In this document: positions 37,339 through 47,965 of the stretch, piece by piece | How the letters are laid out: every line of letters begins with the position of its first letter | How positions within the stretch are numbered: position 1 is the first letter of the stretch | NCBI GenBank assembly: GCA_934168355.1 | Contig: CAKPNI010000005.1 | Span: 6,349 to 70,348, forward strand | Reading direction: 5' to 3' | DNA length: 64,000 nucleotides | From: an uncultured Clostridia bacterium | GTDB lineage: Bacteria; Bacillota; Clostridia; TANB77; CAG-508 | Made by a program: the position numbers and the translations under genes | Notes under the pieces: generated by a model | The model's database searches: none | What the model was told of the DNA's origin: nothing | What the model saw: the letters and a program-made list of their open reading frames with translations, nothing else

Positions 37339-38445
37339 ATGAAAGAAATGATAAAAAAAGAAAGAAAATCAAATATTGAACTTCTAAGAATAATTTCAAT
37401 GTGTTTAATAATATATCATCATTTTTCTTTAAACTTAGGAATAATAGAAGGCTACGATATAAGTAAAACAATGATTTTCGGAATTTTGGGAGGAATTGGA
37501 GGAAAAATTGGTGTTGCTTGTTACATATTAACAACAGGATATTTTAGTGTAGAAAAAGATTTCAATGTAAAAAGAGTATTTAAACTATGGTTACAAATAT
37601 TTTGTTATTCTGTTGGCTTTATGCTTTTTTTCAGAATAACAGGAATAGAAAAATTAAACAAAGTAGATACAATAAAAACTTTTTTTCCATTTGCATATAA
37701 CCAATATTGGTTTATGACAGCATATTTATATTTGATGATTTTAACACCATTTATTAATAAACTTTTAAATGTATTAAAACAACAAGATTATAAAAAAATG
37801 ATTGTGGTGTTAACAATATTTTTTGTTATAATTCCAACCATTTTTTATTCTGATGGAATGATTGGCAGTACACTAACACCAATAGGAGTAATATTGTTTG
37901 TATATTTATACATAATTGGTGGCTATATAAAATTATATGGATTAAAATATTTTGAAAATAAAAAAGTTAAAAATATGGTTTTAATTGTTTTAGGATATGC
38001 AATCATAACTTGTTTAGTACTAATAGGGAAAAAATTAGAACAATATAATGCATTTTGGAATGAAATATTTGGATATTATAGAGAGCTAAACTCTATTTTT
38101 ATTTTAATACCATCAATATCGTTATTTTATATATTTAAAGAAATTGACATAGGATGTAACAAAATTATCAATTATTTTGCTAGTATTAGCTTAGGAGTAT
38201 ATTTGTTTCATGAAAGTAATTTTATGAGATATCGCTTGTGGCATGAAATAATTACAATGGAAAAAATTCAAAGATTACATGGTGGAGTAATTACGGGGCT
38301 TGTAATTTCAATAATTGTATTTTATGCTATTACAGCAATTATAGAATTTTTTAGAATTAATTTAATAGAGAAAAATATATTGAAAAGCAAAATAATAAAT
38401 AAATTATTTAAAAAAATTGATAATTTTATGTCAATACATGCATAA
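37339..38445 (+). CDS. Membrane acyltransferase (acyltransferase 3 family)
   Basis: 368 aa with about ten hydrophobic segments. The opening 'RKSNIELLRIISMCLIIYHH' is the family signature with its conserved Arg and His pair; acetylates or succinylates cell-surface glycans in characterised members. The acceptor here is unknown. Ribosome binding site AAAGGGGAA. It stands alone between the amylase gene and der. Confidence 0.85.
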   Translation: MKEMIKKERKSNIELLRIISMCLIIYHHFSLNLGIIEGYDISKTMIFGILGGIGGKIGVACYILTTGYFSVEKDFNVKRVFKLWLQIFCYSVGFMLFFRITGIEKLNKVDTIKTFFPFAYNQYWFMTAYLYLMILTPFINKLLNVLKQQDYKKMIVVLTIFFVIIPTIFYSDGMIGSTLTPIGVILFVYLYIIGGYIKLYGLKYFENKKVKNMVLIVLGYAIITCLVLIGKKLEQYNAFWNEIFGYYRELNSIFILIPSISLFYIFKEIDIGCNKIINYFASISLGVYLFHESNFMRYRLWHEIITMEKIQRLHGGVITGLVISIIVFYAITAIIEFFRINLIEKNILKSKIINKLFKKIDNFMSIHA

Positions 38446-38471
38446 AAATTAGAGATGATTTTATGTAAAGG

Positions 38472-38500
38472 TTGCCAAAAAATAAAAAATGTAGTAAAAT
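38472..38500 (+). promoter_or_regulatory. der promoter
   Basis: TTGCCA, 17-bp spacer, TAAAAT, 27 bp before the der start. Confidence 0.7.
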
Positions 38501-38527
38501 ATAACAATGTAAGAAGAGGTGAAATAA

Positions 38528-39859
38528 ATGTCAAAACCAGTAGTAGCAATAATAGGAAGACCAAATGTTGGAAAATCAACATTTTTTAATTATATAGTAG
38601 GAAGTAGAATATCAATAGTAGAAGACACTCCGGGAGTAACAAGAGATAGAATATATGGAGAAAGTAACTGGAGAGGAAGAAATTTTACATTAATAGACAC
38701 AGGAGGAATCGAGCCAGAAAAAAATGATGTAATATTAACTCAAATGAGACTTCAAGCAAATATAGCAATAGATATAGCAGATGTAATAATATTTGTAACA
38801 GATGTGCGTCAAGGAGTTACAGCAGCAGATGAAGAAATTGCATTAATGCTTAAAAAGTCTAAAAAGCCGATAATACTAGTATGTAATAAAGCAGACAGTT
38901 TTCAAAAATTTCAATCAGACATATATGAATTCTACAACTTAGGAATAGGAGACCCAATGCCAGTATCTGCAAGTAATGCACAAGGAATTGGTGATGTATT
39001 AGATAAAGTTTATGATAATCTTCCAAAAGAAGCAGAGAACGATGAAGATAATGAAAGAATAAAAGTAGCAGTAATTGGAAAACCTAATGTTGGAAAATCA
39101 TCATTAATAAATAAAATTTTAGGTGAAAACAGAAATATAGTAAGTAATATTGCAGGAACAACCCGTGATGCAATAGATTCATATTTTGAAAATGAACATG
39201 GAAAATATACATTTATTGATACAGCAGGAATTAGAAGAAAAAGCAAGGTTACAGAAAAAATTGAAAAATACAGTGTACTTAGGTCTTTGTTTGCAATAGA
39301 AAGAGCAGATGTATGTTTAATGTTAATAGATGCAAATGAGGGCGTAACAGACCAAGATGCCAAAATTGCGGGAGAAGCACATGAGGCAGGAAAAGGTATA
39401 ATACTTGTTGTAAATAAATGGGATGAATATGAAAAAGATACAGGAACATTAGAAAAATACAGAAAAGCAATATATGAAAAATTATCATATTTATCGTATG
39501 CACCGGTAATGTTTATTTCTGCTAAAACTGGTCAAAGAGTAGATAAATTATTCGGAATGATAAATGATGTGGCAGAGCAAAATGCTAAGAGAGTTACGAC
39601 AAGCCAGTTGAATCAAGTTATAAATGAGGCAATTGCGATTGTGCAACCACCATCAGATAAAGGTAAAAAGCTTAAAATTTTTTATGGCACACAAGCTTCA
39701 ACAAAACCACCAACATTTGTTATATTTGTAAATTCAAAGGATTTATTCCATTTTTCATATGAGAGATATTTAGTAAATCAAATAAGAAAAGAATTTGGAT
39801 TACAAGGCACACCTATTAGAATTATTGTAAGAGAAAAATTGGACAAAGACATGATATAA
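38528..39859 (+). CDS. der: Ribosome biogenesis GTPase Der (EngA)
   Basis: 443 aa with two tandem GTPase domains, unique to this family: G1 motifs GRPNVGKST (about 10-18) and GKPNVGKSS (about 185), G4 motifs CNKAD and VNKWDE, and a C-terminal KH-like domain. Required for 50S assembly in studied bacteria. Ribosome binding site AGAAGAGGTG. Confidence 0.97.
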   Translation: MSKPVVAIIGRPNVGKSTFFNYIVGSRISIVEDTPGVTRDRIYGESNWRGRNFTLIDTGGIEPEKNDVILTQMRLQANIAIDIADVIIFVTDVRQGVTAADEEIALMLKKSKKPIILVCNKADSFQKFQSDIYEFYNLGIGDPMPVSASNAQGIGDVLDKVYDNLPKEAENDEDNERIKVAVIGKPNVGKSSLINKILGENRNIVSNIAGTTRDAIDSYFENEHGKYTFIDTAGIRRKSKVTEKIEKYSVLRSLFAIERADVCLMLIDANEGVTDQDAKIAGEAHEAGKGIILVVNKWDEYEKDTGTLEKYRKAIYEKLSYLSYAPVMFISAKTGQRVDKLFGMINDVAEQNAKRVTTSQLNQVINEAIAIVQPPSDKGKKLKIFYGTQASTKPPTFVIFVNSKDLFHFSYERYLVNQIRKEFGLQGTPIRIIVREKLDKDMI

Positions 39860-39877
39860 AAAGGATGTTAAATAATT

Positions 39878-40873
39878 ATGGAAGAATACGCTGAAAACAT
39901 AGTGGATATTAAAAGAAGAGAAGATACAAAAAAATTGAAAAGAGATAAAGAAAACAATATTGTTTTATCCAAAAGCCAATATGATATTGTAACAGAAGAG
40001 ACTGGTCAATATGCATCAGCTCATGCGTGGATAGAGTTAAAAAATACTCATACACAATGTTTAATAAAAAATTTTGTATATAATAGTACAATGGGAGCAT
40101 ATGATATTTTTATCAAAAACAATGGAAAATCAGGAATAAAGATTTGCAAATATAACAATTTAATTGTTCCCTATATAGGTTCAGAAGTATTTGGAGTAGA
40201 TACAGTAAAATATTTTTTTGCAAAGTTTTCTAGGGGAGCTCAAAAAATACCTACAAATCCTAAAATAGAATATTTAGTAACATTAGATGAAAAAATGCCA
40301 GGAGAAGAAGTGTGGGAGGGAGTTAACATACTAATGAGTTTGAATTCCAAAGATACATTTTTATTCTCGGACAGGATTAAGGAAATAACTAATTTCTTAA
40401 AACTAAGAAAAATACCAGCACACAGAATCCAAGAAATAACGGACGAATTTATTAGACAGGAAATTTTTAAAAAATCAATAGAATATGTAGACAATCATAA
40501 TGTAAATTGGTCATTAGGTTTAAATGAAAAAAGAGTTAGACTTTTTCCAGCATATGATTTTGACTTTTGTAGCGGAATAGTGGATAAAACACGCAAAGAA
40601 ACTATATGTGATAATGGATTAACAGATTTAAAATCTTTAATTATTCAATATAAAGAATTACCATGGATGAAAAAATATATAAAAGAAATTGTTCAAAATT
40701 ACAATATTAAAAAAGTTTTCGAAAAAGCGGAAAAAAAAATGATGGTTAAAATTCCACAAGATGTGAAACAATATTTTGAAGAATTCTATGCTATTAAAAA
40801 GAAAGAAATGGAAATAATTTATTTGGACATATTTAGAGAACCTAAAAAGGGAGATGAAGAAATATGCATCTAA
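39878..40873 (+). CDS. HipA-like kinase domain protein (distant)
   Basis: 331 aa. I see no strong overall match, but 'DNHNVNWSLGL' followed by 'LFPAYDFDFCSG' resembles the HxxN catalytic loop and the metal-binding Asp segment of HipA/CtkA-type kinases. The next gene overlaps by 10 bases and resembles a HipA N-terminal domain, so together they may form a split HipA module. In an alternative view both are uncharacterised conserved proteins. Ribosome binding site AAAAAGGATG, 18 bp after der. Confidence 0.5.
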   Translation: MEEYAENIVDIKRREDTKKLKRDKENNIVLSKSQYDIVTEETGQYASAHAWIELKNTHTQCLIKNFVYNSTMGAYDIFIKNNGKSGIKICKYNNLIVPYIGSEVFGVDTVKYFFAKFSRGAQKIPTNPKIEYLVTLDEKMPGEEVWEGVNILMSLNSKDTFLFSDRIKEITNFLKLRKIPAHRIQEITDEFIRQEIFKKSIEYVDNHNVNWSLGLNEKRVRLFPAYDFDFCSGIVDKTRKETICDNGLTDLKSLIIQYKELPWMKKYIKEIVQNYNIKKVFEKAEKKMMVKIPQDVKQYFEEFYAIKKKEMEIIYLDIFREPKKGDEEICI

Positions 40874-41226
40874 TGTTAAAATGGAAAAGTAAGCTTGGAA
40901 ATATTTATGATTTAGGAATATTAACCAAAGAAAATGAAAAATATATATTTAAGATAAATCAAAATCAGCTAAAAGAGGCAATCAATGATGGATGTATGGG
41001 AATTGGCAATTTTACTTTACTAAACGAAATAGAAGAATCAAATGTATTATTTGACTTTTTTAAATATAGAATAGTGGGAGTAAATAGTCCAAAATTGCCG
41101 GATTTATTAAAAAAATATAAATTAAAAGAATATGACGATATGGAAATTTTAAAGATAACAAAGGCTGTAAGTGCTAATGATAGATATTGGGTAGAAGAAA
41201 TTCCCCATTTTGGGGCGGTTCTTTAA
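40864..41226 (+). CDS. Small protein resembling a HipA N-terminal domain; 3' end formed by a repeat
   Basis: 120 aa, start overlaps the previous gene (GGGAGATGAAG ribosome binding site). The pattern 'LGILTKENEKYIFKI' resembles the beta-hairpin opening of HipA N-subdomains. The last eight or so codons (IPHFGAVL) and the stop codon lie inside the REP-like element at 41202, so the element has replaced or truncated the native C-terminus. Confidence 0.55.
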   Translation: MHLMLKWKSKLGNIYDLGILTKENEKYIFKINQNQLKEAINDGCMGIGNFTLLNEIEESNVLFDFFKYRIVGVNSPKLPDLLKKYKLKEYDDMEILKITKAVSANDRYWVEEIPHFGAVL

Positions 41227-41266
41227 TGGGGAATTCCCCAACAGAGAACCGTCACCAAATGAGGAA
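41202..41266 (+). repeat. REP-like element, copy 10 (CCCCAAATGGGG subtype)
   Basis: ATTCCCCATTTTGGGGCGGTTCTT, then TGGGGAATTCCCCA and ACAGAGAACCGTCACC. Same subtype as copy 13 at 56570. Provides the stop codon of the preceding gene. Confidence 0.75.
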
Positions 41267-41273
41267 CAAGGTA

Positions 41274-41302
41274 TTGACAGCTTTCTTTTTTTATAATATA
41301 AT
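41274..41302 (+). promoter_or_regulatory. Promoter of the DtxR-family/suf unit
   Basis: Perfect TTGACA, 17-bp spacer, perfect TATAAT. A second TATAAT at 41292 is too close to the -35. Confidence 0.85.
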
Positions 41303-41318
41303 GTTAGCCAAAGCTAAC
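41303..41318. promoter_or_regulatory. Palindromic operator GTTAGC-CAAA-GCTAAC
   Basis: 6-bp perfect arms placed directly at the expected transcription start, resembling DtxR/MntR-type operator halves. Best explained as autorepression by the gene that follows. Confidence 0.7.
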
Positions 41319-41333
41319 AAAAGGAGAACAAAA

Positions 41334-41798
41334 ATGATATCAAAAGCATCAGAAGAATATTTGAAAACAATGTATGTACTGCAAATTCAAAATAAAGAAA
41401 TAAGAGTAACAGACATAGCTAATCAAATGAATTTGAGTAAGCCAAGTGTAACAAAGGCGATAAATAATTTAAAAGAAAATGATTTAGCTAAATCTGAAAC
41501 ATATGGAAAAATAGAGCTAACAGAAAAAGGGATAGACTTAGCAAAGAAAATATTAGAAGCATATGATATATCTTATGTATTTTTTAAAGATGTAATAGGA
41601 CTAGATGAGGAAGCTTCGAAAAGAGAAGCAGAAAAATTAAAATTAACAATGGAGGATAATACAATAAATAATTTGGCAAAATATGTACATAAGGTATTAA
41701 ACTTAAGTGATTTAAATTGTGATTATGACATATCAAAAGAAAGATGCCGTATGTGTCAAAGAAGAACAAAGAAGTCTAAGGTAGAGGTACTAAAATAA
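41334..41798 (+). CDS. DtxR-family metalloregulator with C-terminal cysteine cluster
   Basis: 154 aa from ATG 41334 (AAAAGGAGA). A winged helix-turn-helix (IRVTDIANQMNLSKPSVTKAI, about residues 23-43) is followed by the helical dimerisation segment. Usual DtxR/MntR proteins continue with metal ligands; this one ends with Cys129, Cys138 and Cys141 (CDYDISKERCRMC). With an operator over its own start site and the sufCBDSU genes 22 bp downstream, it is a candidate iron or Fe-S sensor controlling cluster assembly (inference). The in-frame extension upstream to 41187 is repeat and promoter sequence. Confidence 0.85.
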   Translation: MISKASEEYLKTMYVLQIQNKEIRVTDIANQMNLSKPSVTKAINNLKENDLAKSETYGKIELTEKGIDLAKKILEAYDISYVFFKDVIGLDEEASKREAEKLKLTMEDNTINNLAKYVHKVLNLSDLNCDYDISKERCRMCQRRTKKSKVEVLK

Positions 41799-41820
41799 AA
41801 CAAAAAGGGAGTAAGTTTAA

Positions 41821-42561
41821 ATGAGTAAAGAGCTTTTAGAAATAAATGATTTATATGTAAATGCAGGAGAAAAAGAAATTTTAAAAGGAATAAATTTAAA
41901 AATAAATAAAGGAGAAATCCATGTAATAATGGGACCAAATGGTTCTGGAAAAACCACAACAGCAAATGCAATATTAAATAATCCAGCATACCAAAAAGAA
42001 AATGGTTCTATTATATTTGATGGCGAAAACATAACAAATTTGAAAACAGATGAAATAGCAAGAAAAGGAATATTTATGTCATTCCAATTACCCGAGGAAA
42101 TTCCTGGAATAACAGTAACTAATTTTCTAAAATATGCAAGAAACAAGATAACAGGTCAGCCTGTAAAAATATTTAAGTTTAAAGAAGAAGTAAAAAAACA
42201 CATGGAAGAACTTCAAATGAAACCTGAATATAGTGAGAGAAGTTTAAATGTAGGTTTTTCTGGTGGAGAAAAAAAGAAAAACGAAATTCTTCAAATGCTT
42301 GTTTTAAATCCTAAACTTGCAATATTAGATGAAACAGATTCAGGACTTGATGTTGATGCAATTAAGACTGTTTCTAAGGGTGTTGAGATGTTTAAAAACG
42401 ATGAAAATGCAGTTTTAATTATTACTCATAATACTAAAATTTTGCATAATTTAACACCAGATTTTGTGCACATTTTGGTTGATGGAAAGATTGTTAAGAC
42501 TGGAAATGCGGATTTGGCAAAAGAAATTGAGGAAAATGGATATAGAAATTATAAAAAATAA
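41821..42561 (+). CDS. sufC: Fe-S cluster assembly ATPase SufC
   Basis: 246 aa ABC-type ATPase of the SufBCD scaffold. Walker A GPNGSGKTT (about residues 40-48), signature FSGGEKKKNE and Walker B LAILDETDSGLD are all intact. It is soluble, with no membrane part. Ribosome binding site AAAGGGAGT. Confidence 0.97.
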   Translation: MSKELLEINDLYVNAGEKEILKGINLKINKGEIHVIMGPNGSGKTTTANAILNNPAYQKENGSIIFDGENITNLKTDEIARKGIFMSFQLPEEIPGITVTNFLKYARNKITGQPVKIFKFKEEVKKHMEELQMKPEYSERSLNVGFSGGEKKKNEILQMLVLNPKLAILDETDSGLDVDAIKTVSKGVEMFKNDENAVLIITHNTKILHNLTPDFVHILVDGKIVKTGNADLAKEIEENGYRNYKK

Positions 42562-42581
42562 ATTTCGAAAGGAATTCAAAA

Positions 42582-43979
42582 ATGAAAACAAATGTAGAAG
42601 AAATAAATAGAAACATCTATGATATAAAAAATCAAGATGATTATGACTTCAAAATAAAAAAAGGTTTAACACCTGAAATAATAAAAGAAATATCAAAACA
42701 AAAAAAAGACCCAGAATGGATGGCGGAGTTCAGACTAAAAGCACTAGAAACATACAACAAACTAGAACTTCCAACATGGGGACCAGATTTATCAGAATTA
42801 AATATGGATGAGATTGCAACATATGTAAGACCAAAATCAAAAATGGCAGACAACTGGGAAGATGTGCCAGAAGAAATAAAAGACACATTTGATAAACTAG
42901 GAATTCCAGAAGCTGAAAAAAGGTCTTTAGCAGGAGTTGGAGCACAATATGACTCAGAGGTAGTTTATCATAGTATGAAAAAAGAATTAATGGAGCAAGG
43001 TGTAATATATACAGATATGGAAACAGCCGTAAGAGAATACCCTGAACTTGTAAAACCTCATTTTATGAAATGTGTACCAGTAACAGATCACAAATTTGTT
43101 GCACTTCATGGTGCTGTTTGGTCAGGCGGATCATTTGTATATGTACCAAAAGGAGTAAAAGTGGATATCCCACTTCAATCATACTTTAGACTAAATTCAC
43201 CTGAATCAGGACAATTTGAACATACTCTAATAATTGTAGAAGAAGGAGCATCACTACATTTTATAGAAGGATGTAGTGCACCAAAATACAACAAAGTAAA
43301 CTTACATGCAGGTTGTGTAGAATTATATGTAAAAGATAATGCATATTTAAGATATTCAACAATAGAAAACTGGTCAAAAAATATGCTAAACTTAAATACA
43401 AAAAAAGCAATTGTAGGAAAAAATGCGCAAATTGATTGGGTATCTGGTTCATTTGGTTCAAAAATATCAATGTTATATCCAATGAGCATATTAAATGGAG
43501 AGGGAGCGAAAACAGAATACACTGGAATATCATTTGCAGGAAAAGGACAAAACCTAGATACGGGATTTAAAGTAATTCATAACGCGCCAAAAACATCAAG
43601 TTTAATAAACTCTAAATCAATTTCAAAAAATGGCGGAGCAGCAACATATAGAGCATTAGTTAGAATAAATGAAAACTCAAAAAATTCAAAATGCTCGGTA
43701 TCATGTGAATCACTTATGTTAGACGATATTTCAAGGTCAGATACAATACCTGTAAATGACATAAGAACAGATGATGTAGAATTTTCACACGAAGCAAAAA
43801 TAGGAAAAATAAGTGATCAATCAATATTTTATCTTATGAGTAGAGGTTTATCAGAAGAAGACGCAAAAGCAATGATAGTAAGAGGTTTTGCAGACCCGAT
43901 ATCAAAAGAACTTCCAATAGAATATGCGGTTGAAATGAACAATTTGATAAATCTTGAGTTAGATGGAGCAATTGGATAA
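42582..43979 (+). CDS. sufB: Fe-S cluster scaffold SufB
   Basis: 465 aa, beta-helix core subunit of SufBC2D on which the cluster is built. Conserved stretches such as 'HGAVWSGGSFVYVPKGV' and 'SRGLSEEDAKAMIVRGF' are present, including Cys residues in the core (SKCSVSCESL). 20 bp after sufC with GAAAGGAATT. Confidence 0.97.
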   Translation: MKTNVEEINRNIYDIKNQDDYDFKIKKGLTPEIIKEISKQKKDPEWMAEFRLKALETYNKLELPTWGPDLSELNMDEIATYVRPKSKMADNWEDVPEEIKDTFDKLGIPEAEKRSLAGVGAQYDSEVVYHSMKKELMEQGVIYTDMETAVREYPELVKPHFMKCVPVTDHKFVALHGAVWSGGSFVYVPKGVKVDIPLQSYFRLNSPESGQFEHTLIIVEEGASLHFIEGCSAPKYNKVNLHAGCVELYVKDNAYLRYSTIENWSKNMLNLNTKKAIVGKNAQIDWVSGSFGSKISMLYPMSILNGEGAKTEYTGISFAGKGQNLDTGFKVIHNAPKTSSLINSKSISKNGGAATYRALVRINENSKNSKCSVSCESLMLDDISRSDTIPVNDIRTDDVEFSHEAKIGKISDQSIFYLMSRGLSEEDAKAMIVRGFADPISKELPIEYAVEMNNLINLELDGAIG

Positions 43980-43994
43980 GAGAAAGGAATAAAA

Positions 43995-45047
43995 ATGACA
44001 AATTTAAAATTAAATGAAACTCCTATTAGAACAGCGAAAAATTATGGAATTAATAATATAAAATTAGAAAATATAAATGTTCCTGAGGATATACAAGAAT
44101 TTAATGGACTTAAAATTACAGGTGTTTCTGATGGTAAAGTTACGGTAAAAGAAAATGTTTGTAAAAATGATTTTAAGTACGGAAATGGTGATATTCTTGC
44201 AAAGCAAATTGAGGAAAAATCCAATAAAAATTTATGTATCGAAATAAATGAAAAATTGAATGAAGAATTGTTTTTGGATTTTGTATTTTCAAAAGATAGT
44301 GTGAATTTGGTAGAAAATGTTTTAATAAAGGCAAATGAAAATACAAATGGAACAGTGATTATAAGATTTTCTTCCAAAGAGGAACTAGAATATTATCATA
44401 ATGGACAAATTAAGATAAATGCAGAGAAAAACGCAAAATTAAATATAGTTCTAGTAAACTTATTAAATAATAAAACAAATCATTTTTTAGCAATTGAAAA
44501 TGTCATAAAAGAAAATGCTGAAGTAAAATATATAACAGCTGAATTGGGTGGAAAAAATACAATTATAAATTATTATACTAATTTACAAGAAAAAGGTGCA
44601 AATAACGAAATTAGTACAATTTATTTAGGTGGAGAAAATCAAATAATAGATTTAAATTATATAGTTGAAGCTTATGGGGAAAAAACAAATATAGATATGG
44701 ACTTAAAAGGTGCAATAAGCGGAAATTGTAGAAAGCATTTCAAAGGAACAATTGATTTCAAAAAAGGTTGTAAGAAATCCAAGGGAAATGAAAATGAATA
44801 TTGTACAATTTTATCAAATAAGGCCAAATCAATTGCTCTTCCAATGCTATTATGTACTGAGGAAGATGTTGAGGGTAATCATTCTACTGCAGCCGGTAAG
44901 ATTGATAGTAAGAAGTTATTTTATTTGATGACTAGAGGCTTGAGTAAGGCTGATAGCGAGAGATTGATTGTCAAGGCACAGTTTAATAGTGTGATTGAGA
45001 AAATTGAAAATGAAGAAATTAGAAATGAGATATTGCAGAGATTTTGA
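43995..45047 (+). CDS. sufD: Fe-S cluster assembly protein SufD
   Basis: 350 aa, divergent from SufB but with the same C-terminal pattern (HSTAAGKIDSKKLFYLMTRG). Forms the SufBD heterodimer. The N-terminal part is short and poorly conserved, as is common for SufD. Ribosome binding site AGAAAGGAAT, 15 bp after sufB. Confidence 0.92.
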   Translation: MTNLKLNETPIRTAKNYGINNIKLENINVPEDIQEFNGLKITGVSDGKVTVKENVCKNDFKYGNGDILAKQIEEKSNKNLCIEINEKLNEELFLDFVFSKDSVNLVENVLIKANENTNGTVIIRFSSKEELEYYHNGQIKINAEKNAKLNIVLVNLLNNKTNHFLAIENVIKENAEVKYITAELGGKNTIINYYTNLQEKGANNEISTIYLGGENQIIDLNYIVEAYGEKTNIDMDLKGAISGNCRKHFKGTIDFKKGCKKSKGNENEYCTILSNKAKSIALPMLLCTEEDVEGNHSTAAGKIDSKKLFYLMTRGLSKADSERLIVKAQFNSVIEKIENEEIRNEILQRF

Positions 45048-45098
45048 AATGGGGACGGTTCCTTTTTCAAAAAGGAACCGTCCCCATTTCGAAAAAGG
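45048..45098 (+). repeat. REP-like palindrome, copy 11
   Basis: AAATGGGGACGGTTCCTTTTT / AAAAAGGAACCGTCCCCATTT, 21-bp near-perfect arms. Begins at the sufD stop and ends at the sufS ribosome binding site; open in the sufS frame. Confidence 0.92.
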
Positions 45099-45106
45099 AG
45101 AAAAAA

Positions 45107-46325
<1,219 letters not shown>

Positions 46326-46340
46326 GGAAAGGTAAGTAAA

Positions 46341-46811
46341 GTGGAAGATTTAAATGATATTTATAATGAATTAATAATGGAACATAGCATGAATTCGTAT
46401 AATAAAAAGAAACTACAAGATGCAAGCTATGAAGAAATTGGACATAATCCAAATTGTGGAGATGAAATTACATTAGAAGTAAAACTAGATGGTGATATTA
46501 TAGAAGATATGGCTTTTTCGGGTCATGGTTGTGCAATTTCCCAAGCTTCAACATCTATAATGATAGATACCTTAAAGGGAAAGACTGTAAAGGAAGCACA
46601 AGATATAATAAAAACTTTTATAGGAATGATAAAAAGAGAGCAAGAAAGTGAAGAAGAGCTAGAAAAATTAGAAGATGCCATAGCATTTAAAAATATAGCA
46701 AATATGCCAGCAAGAGTAAAATGTGCACTTTTAGCATGGCATACACTTGAAGATATACTAAATAAAAATGAAGAAAATGGGAAAGGAAGCATTAATTGCT
46801 GTTGTAAATAA
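46341..46811 (+). CDS. sufU: SUF sulfur-transfer protein SufU
   Basis: 156 aa from GTG 46341 (GGAAAGGTAAG). IscU-like fold with the three zinc-site cysteines Cys39 (NPNCGDE), Cys64 (GHGCAIS) and Cys128 (RVKCALL), and the SufU-specific insertion between the last two. In Gram-positive SUF systems it accepts persulfide from SufS. It ends in an extra NCCCK tail. Its stop is 1 bp before mnmA. Confidence 0.93.
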   Translation: MEDLNDIYNELIMEHSMNSYNKKKLQDASYEEIGHNPNCGDEITLEVKLDGDIIEDMAFSGHGCAISQASTSIMIDTLKGKTVKEAQDIIKTFIGMIKREQESEEELEKLEDAIAFKNIANMPARVKCALLAWHTLEDILNKNEENGKGSINCCCK

Positions 46812-46812
46812 T

Positions 46813-47868
<1,056 letters not shown>

Positions 47869-47889
47869 AACATTGAATACTTAGTTTAG

Positions 47890-47920
47890 AAAATAGCAAT
47901 TCCTATTGCTATTTTTTCTT
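47890..47920 (+). terminator. Rho-independent terminator
   Basis: AAAATAGCAAT / ATTGCTATTTT stem, TCCT loop, T-run. Ends the suf-mnmA unit. Confidence 0.9.
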
Positions 47921-47965
47921 TTTTCTAGTACAATAAAAAAGAAAAATAGAGAGGTGGTAATTATA

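Noticed and set aside
41274..41297. TTGACA with the first TATAAT at 41292
   Set aside because: The spacer is only 12 bp; the TATAAT at 41297 gives 17 bp.
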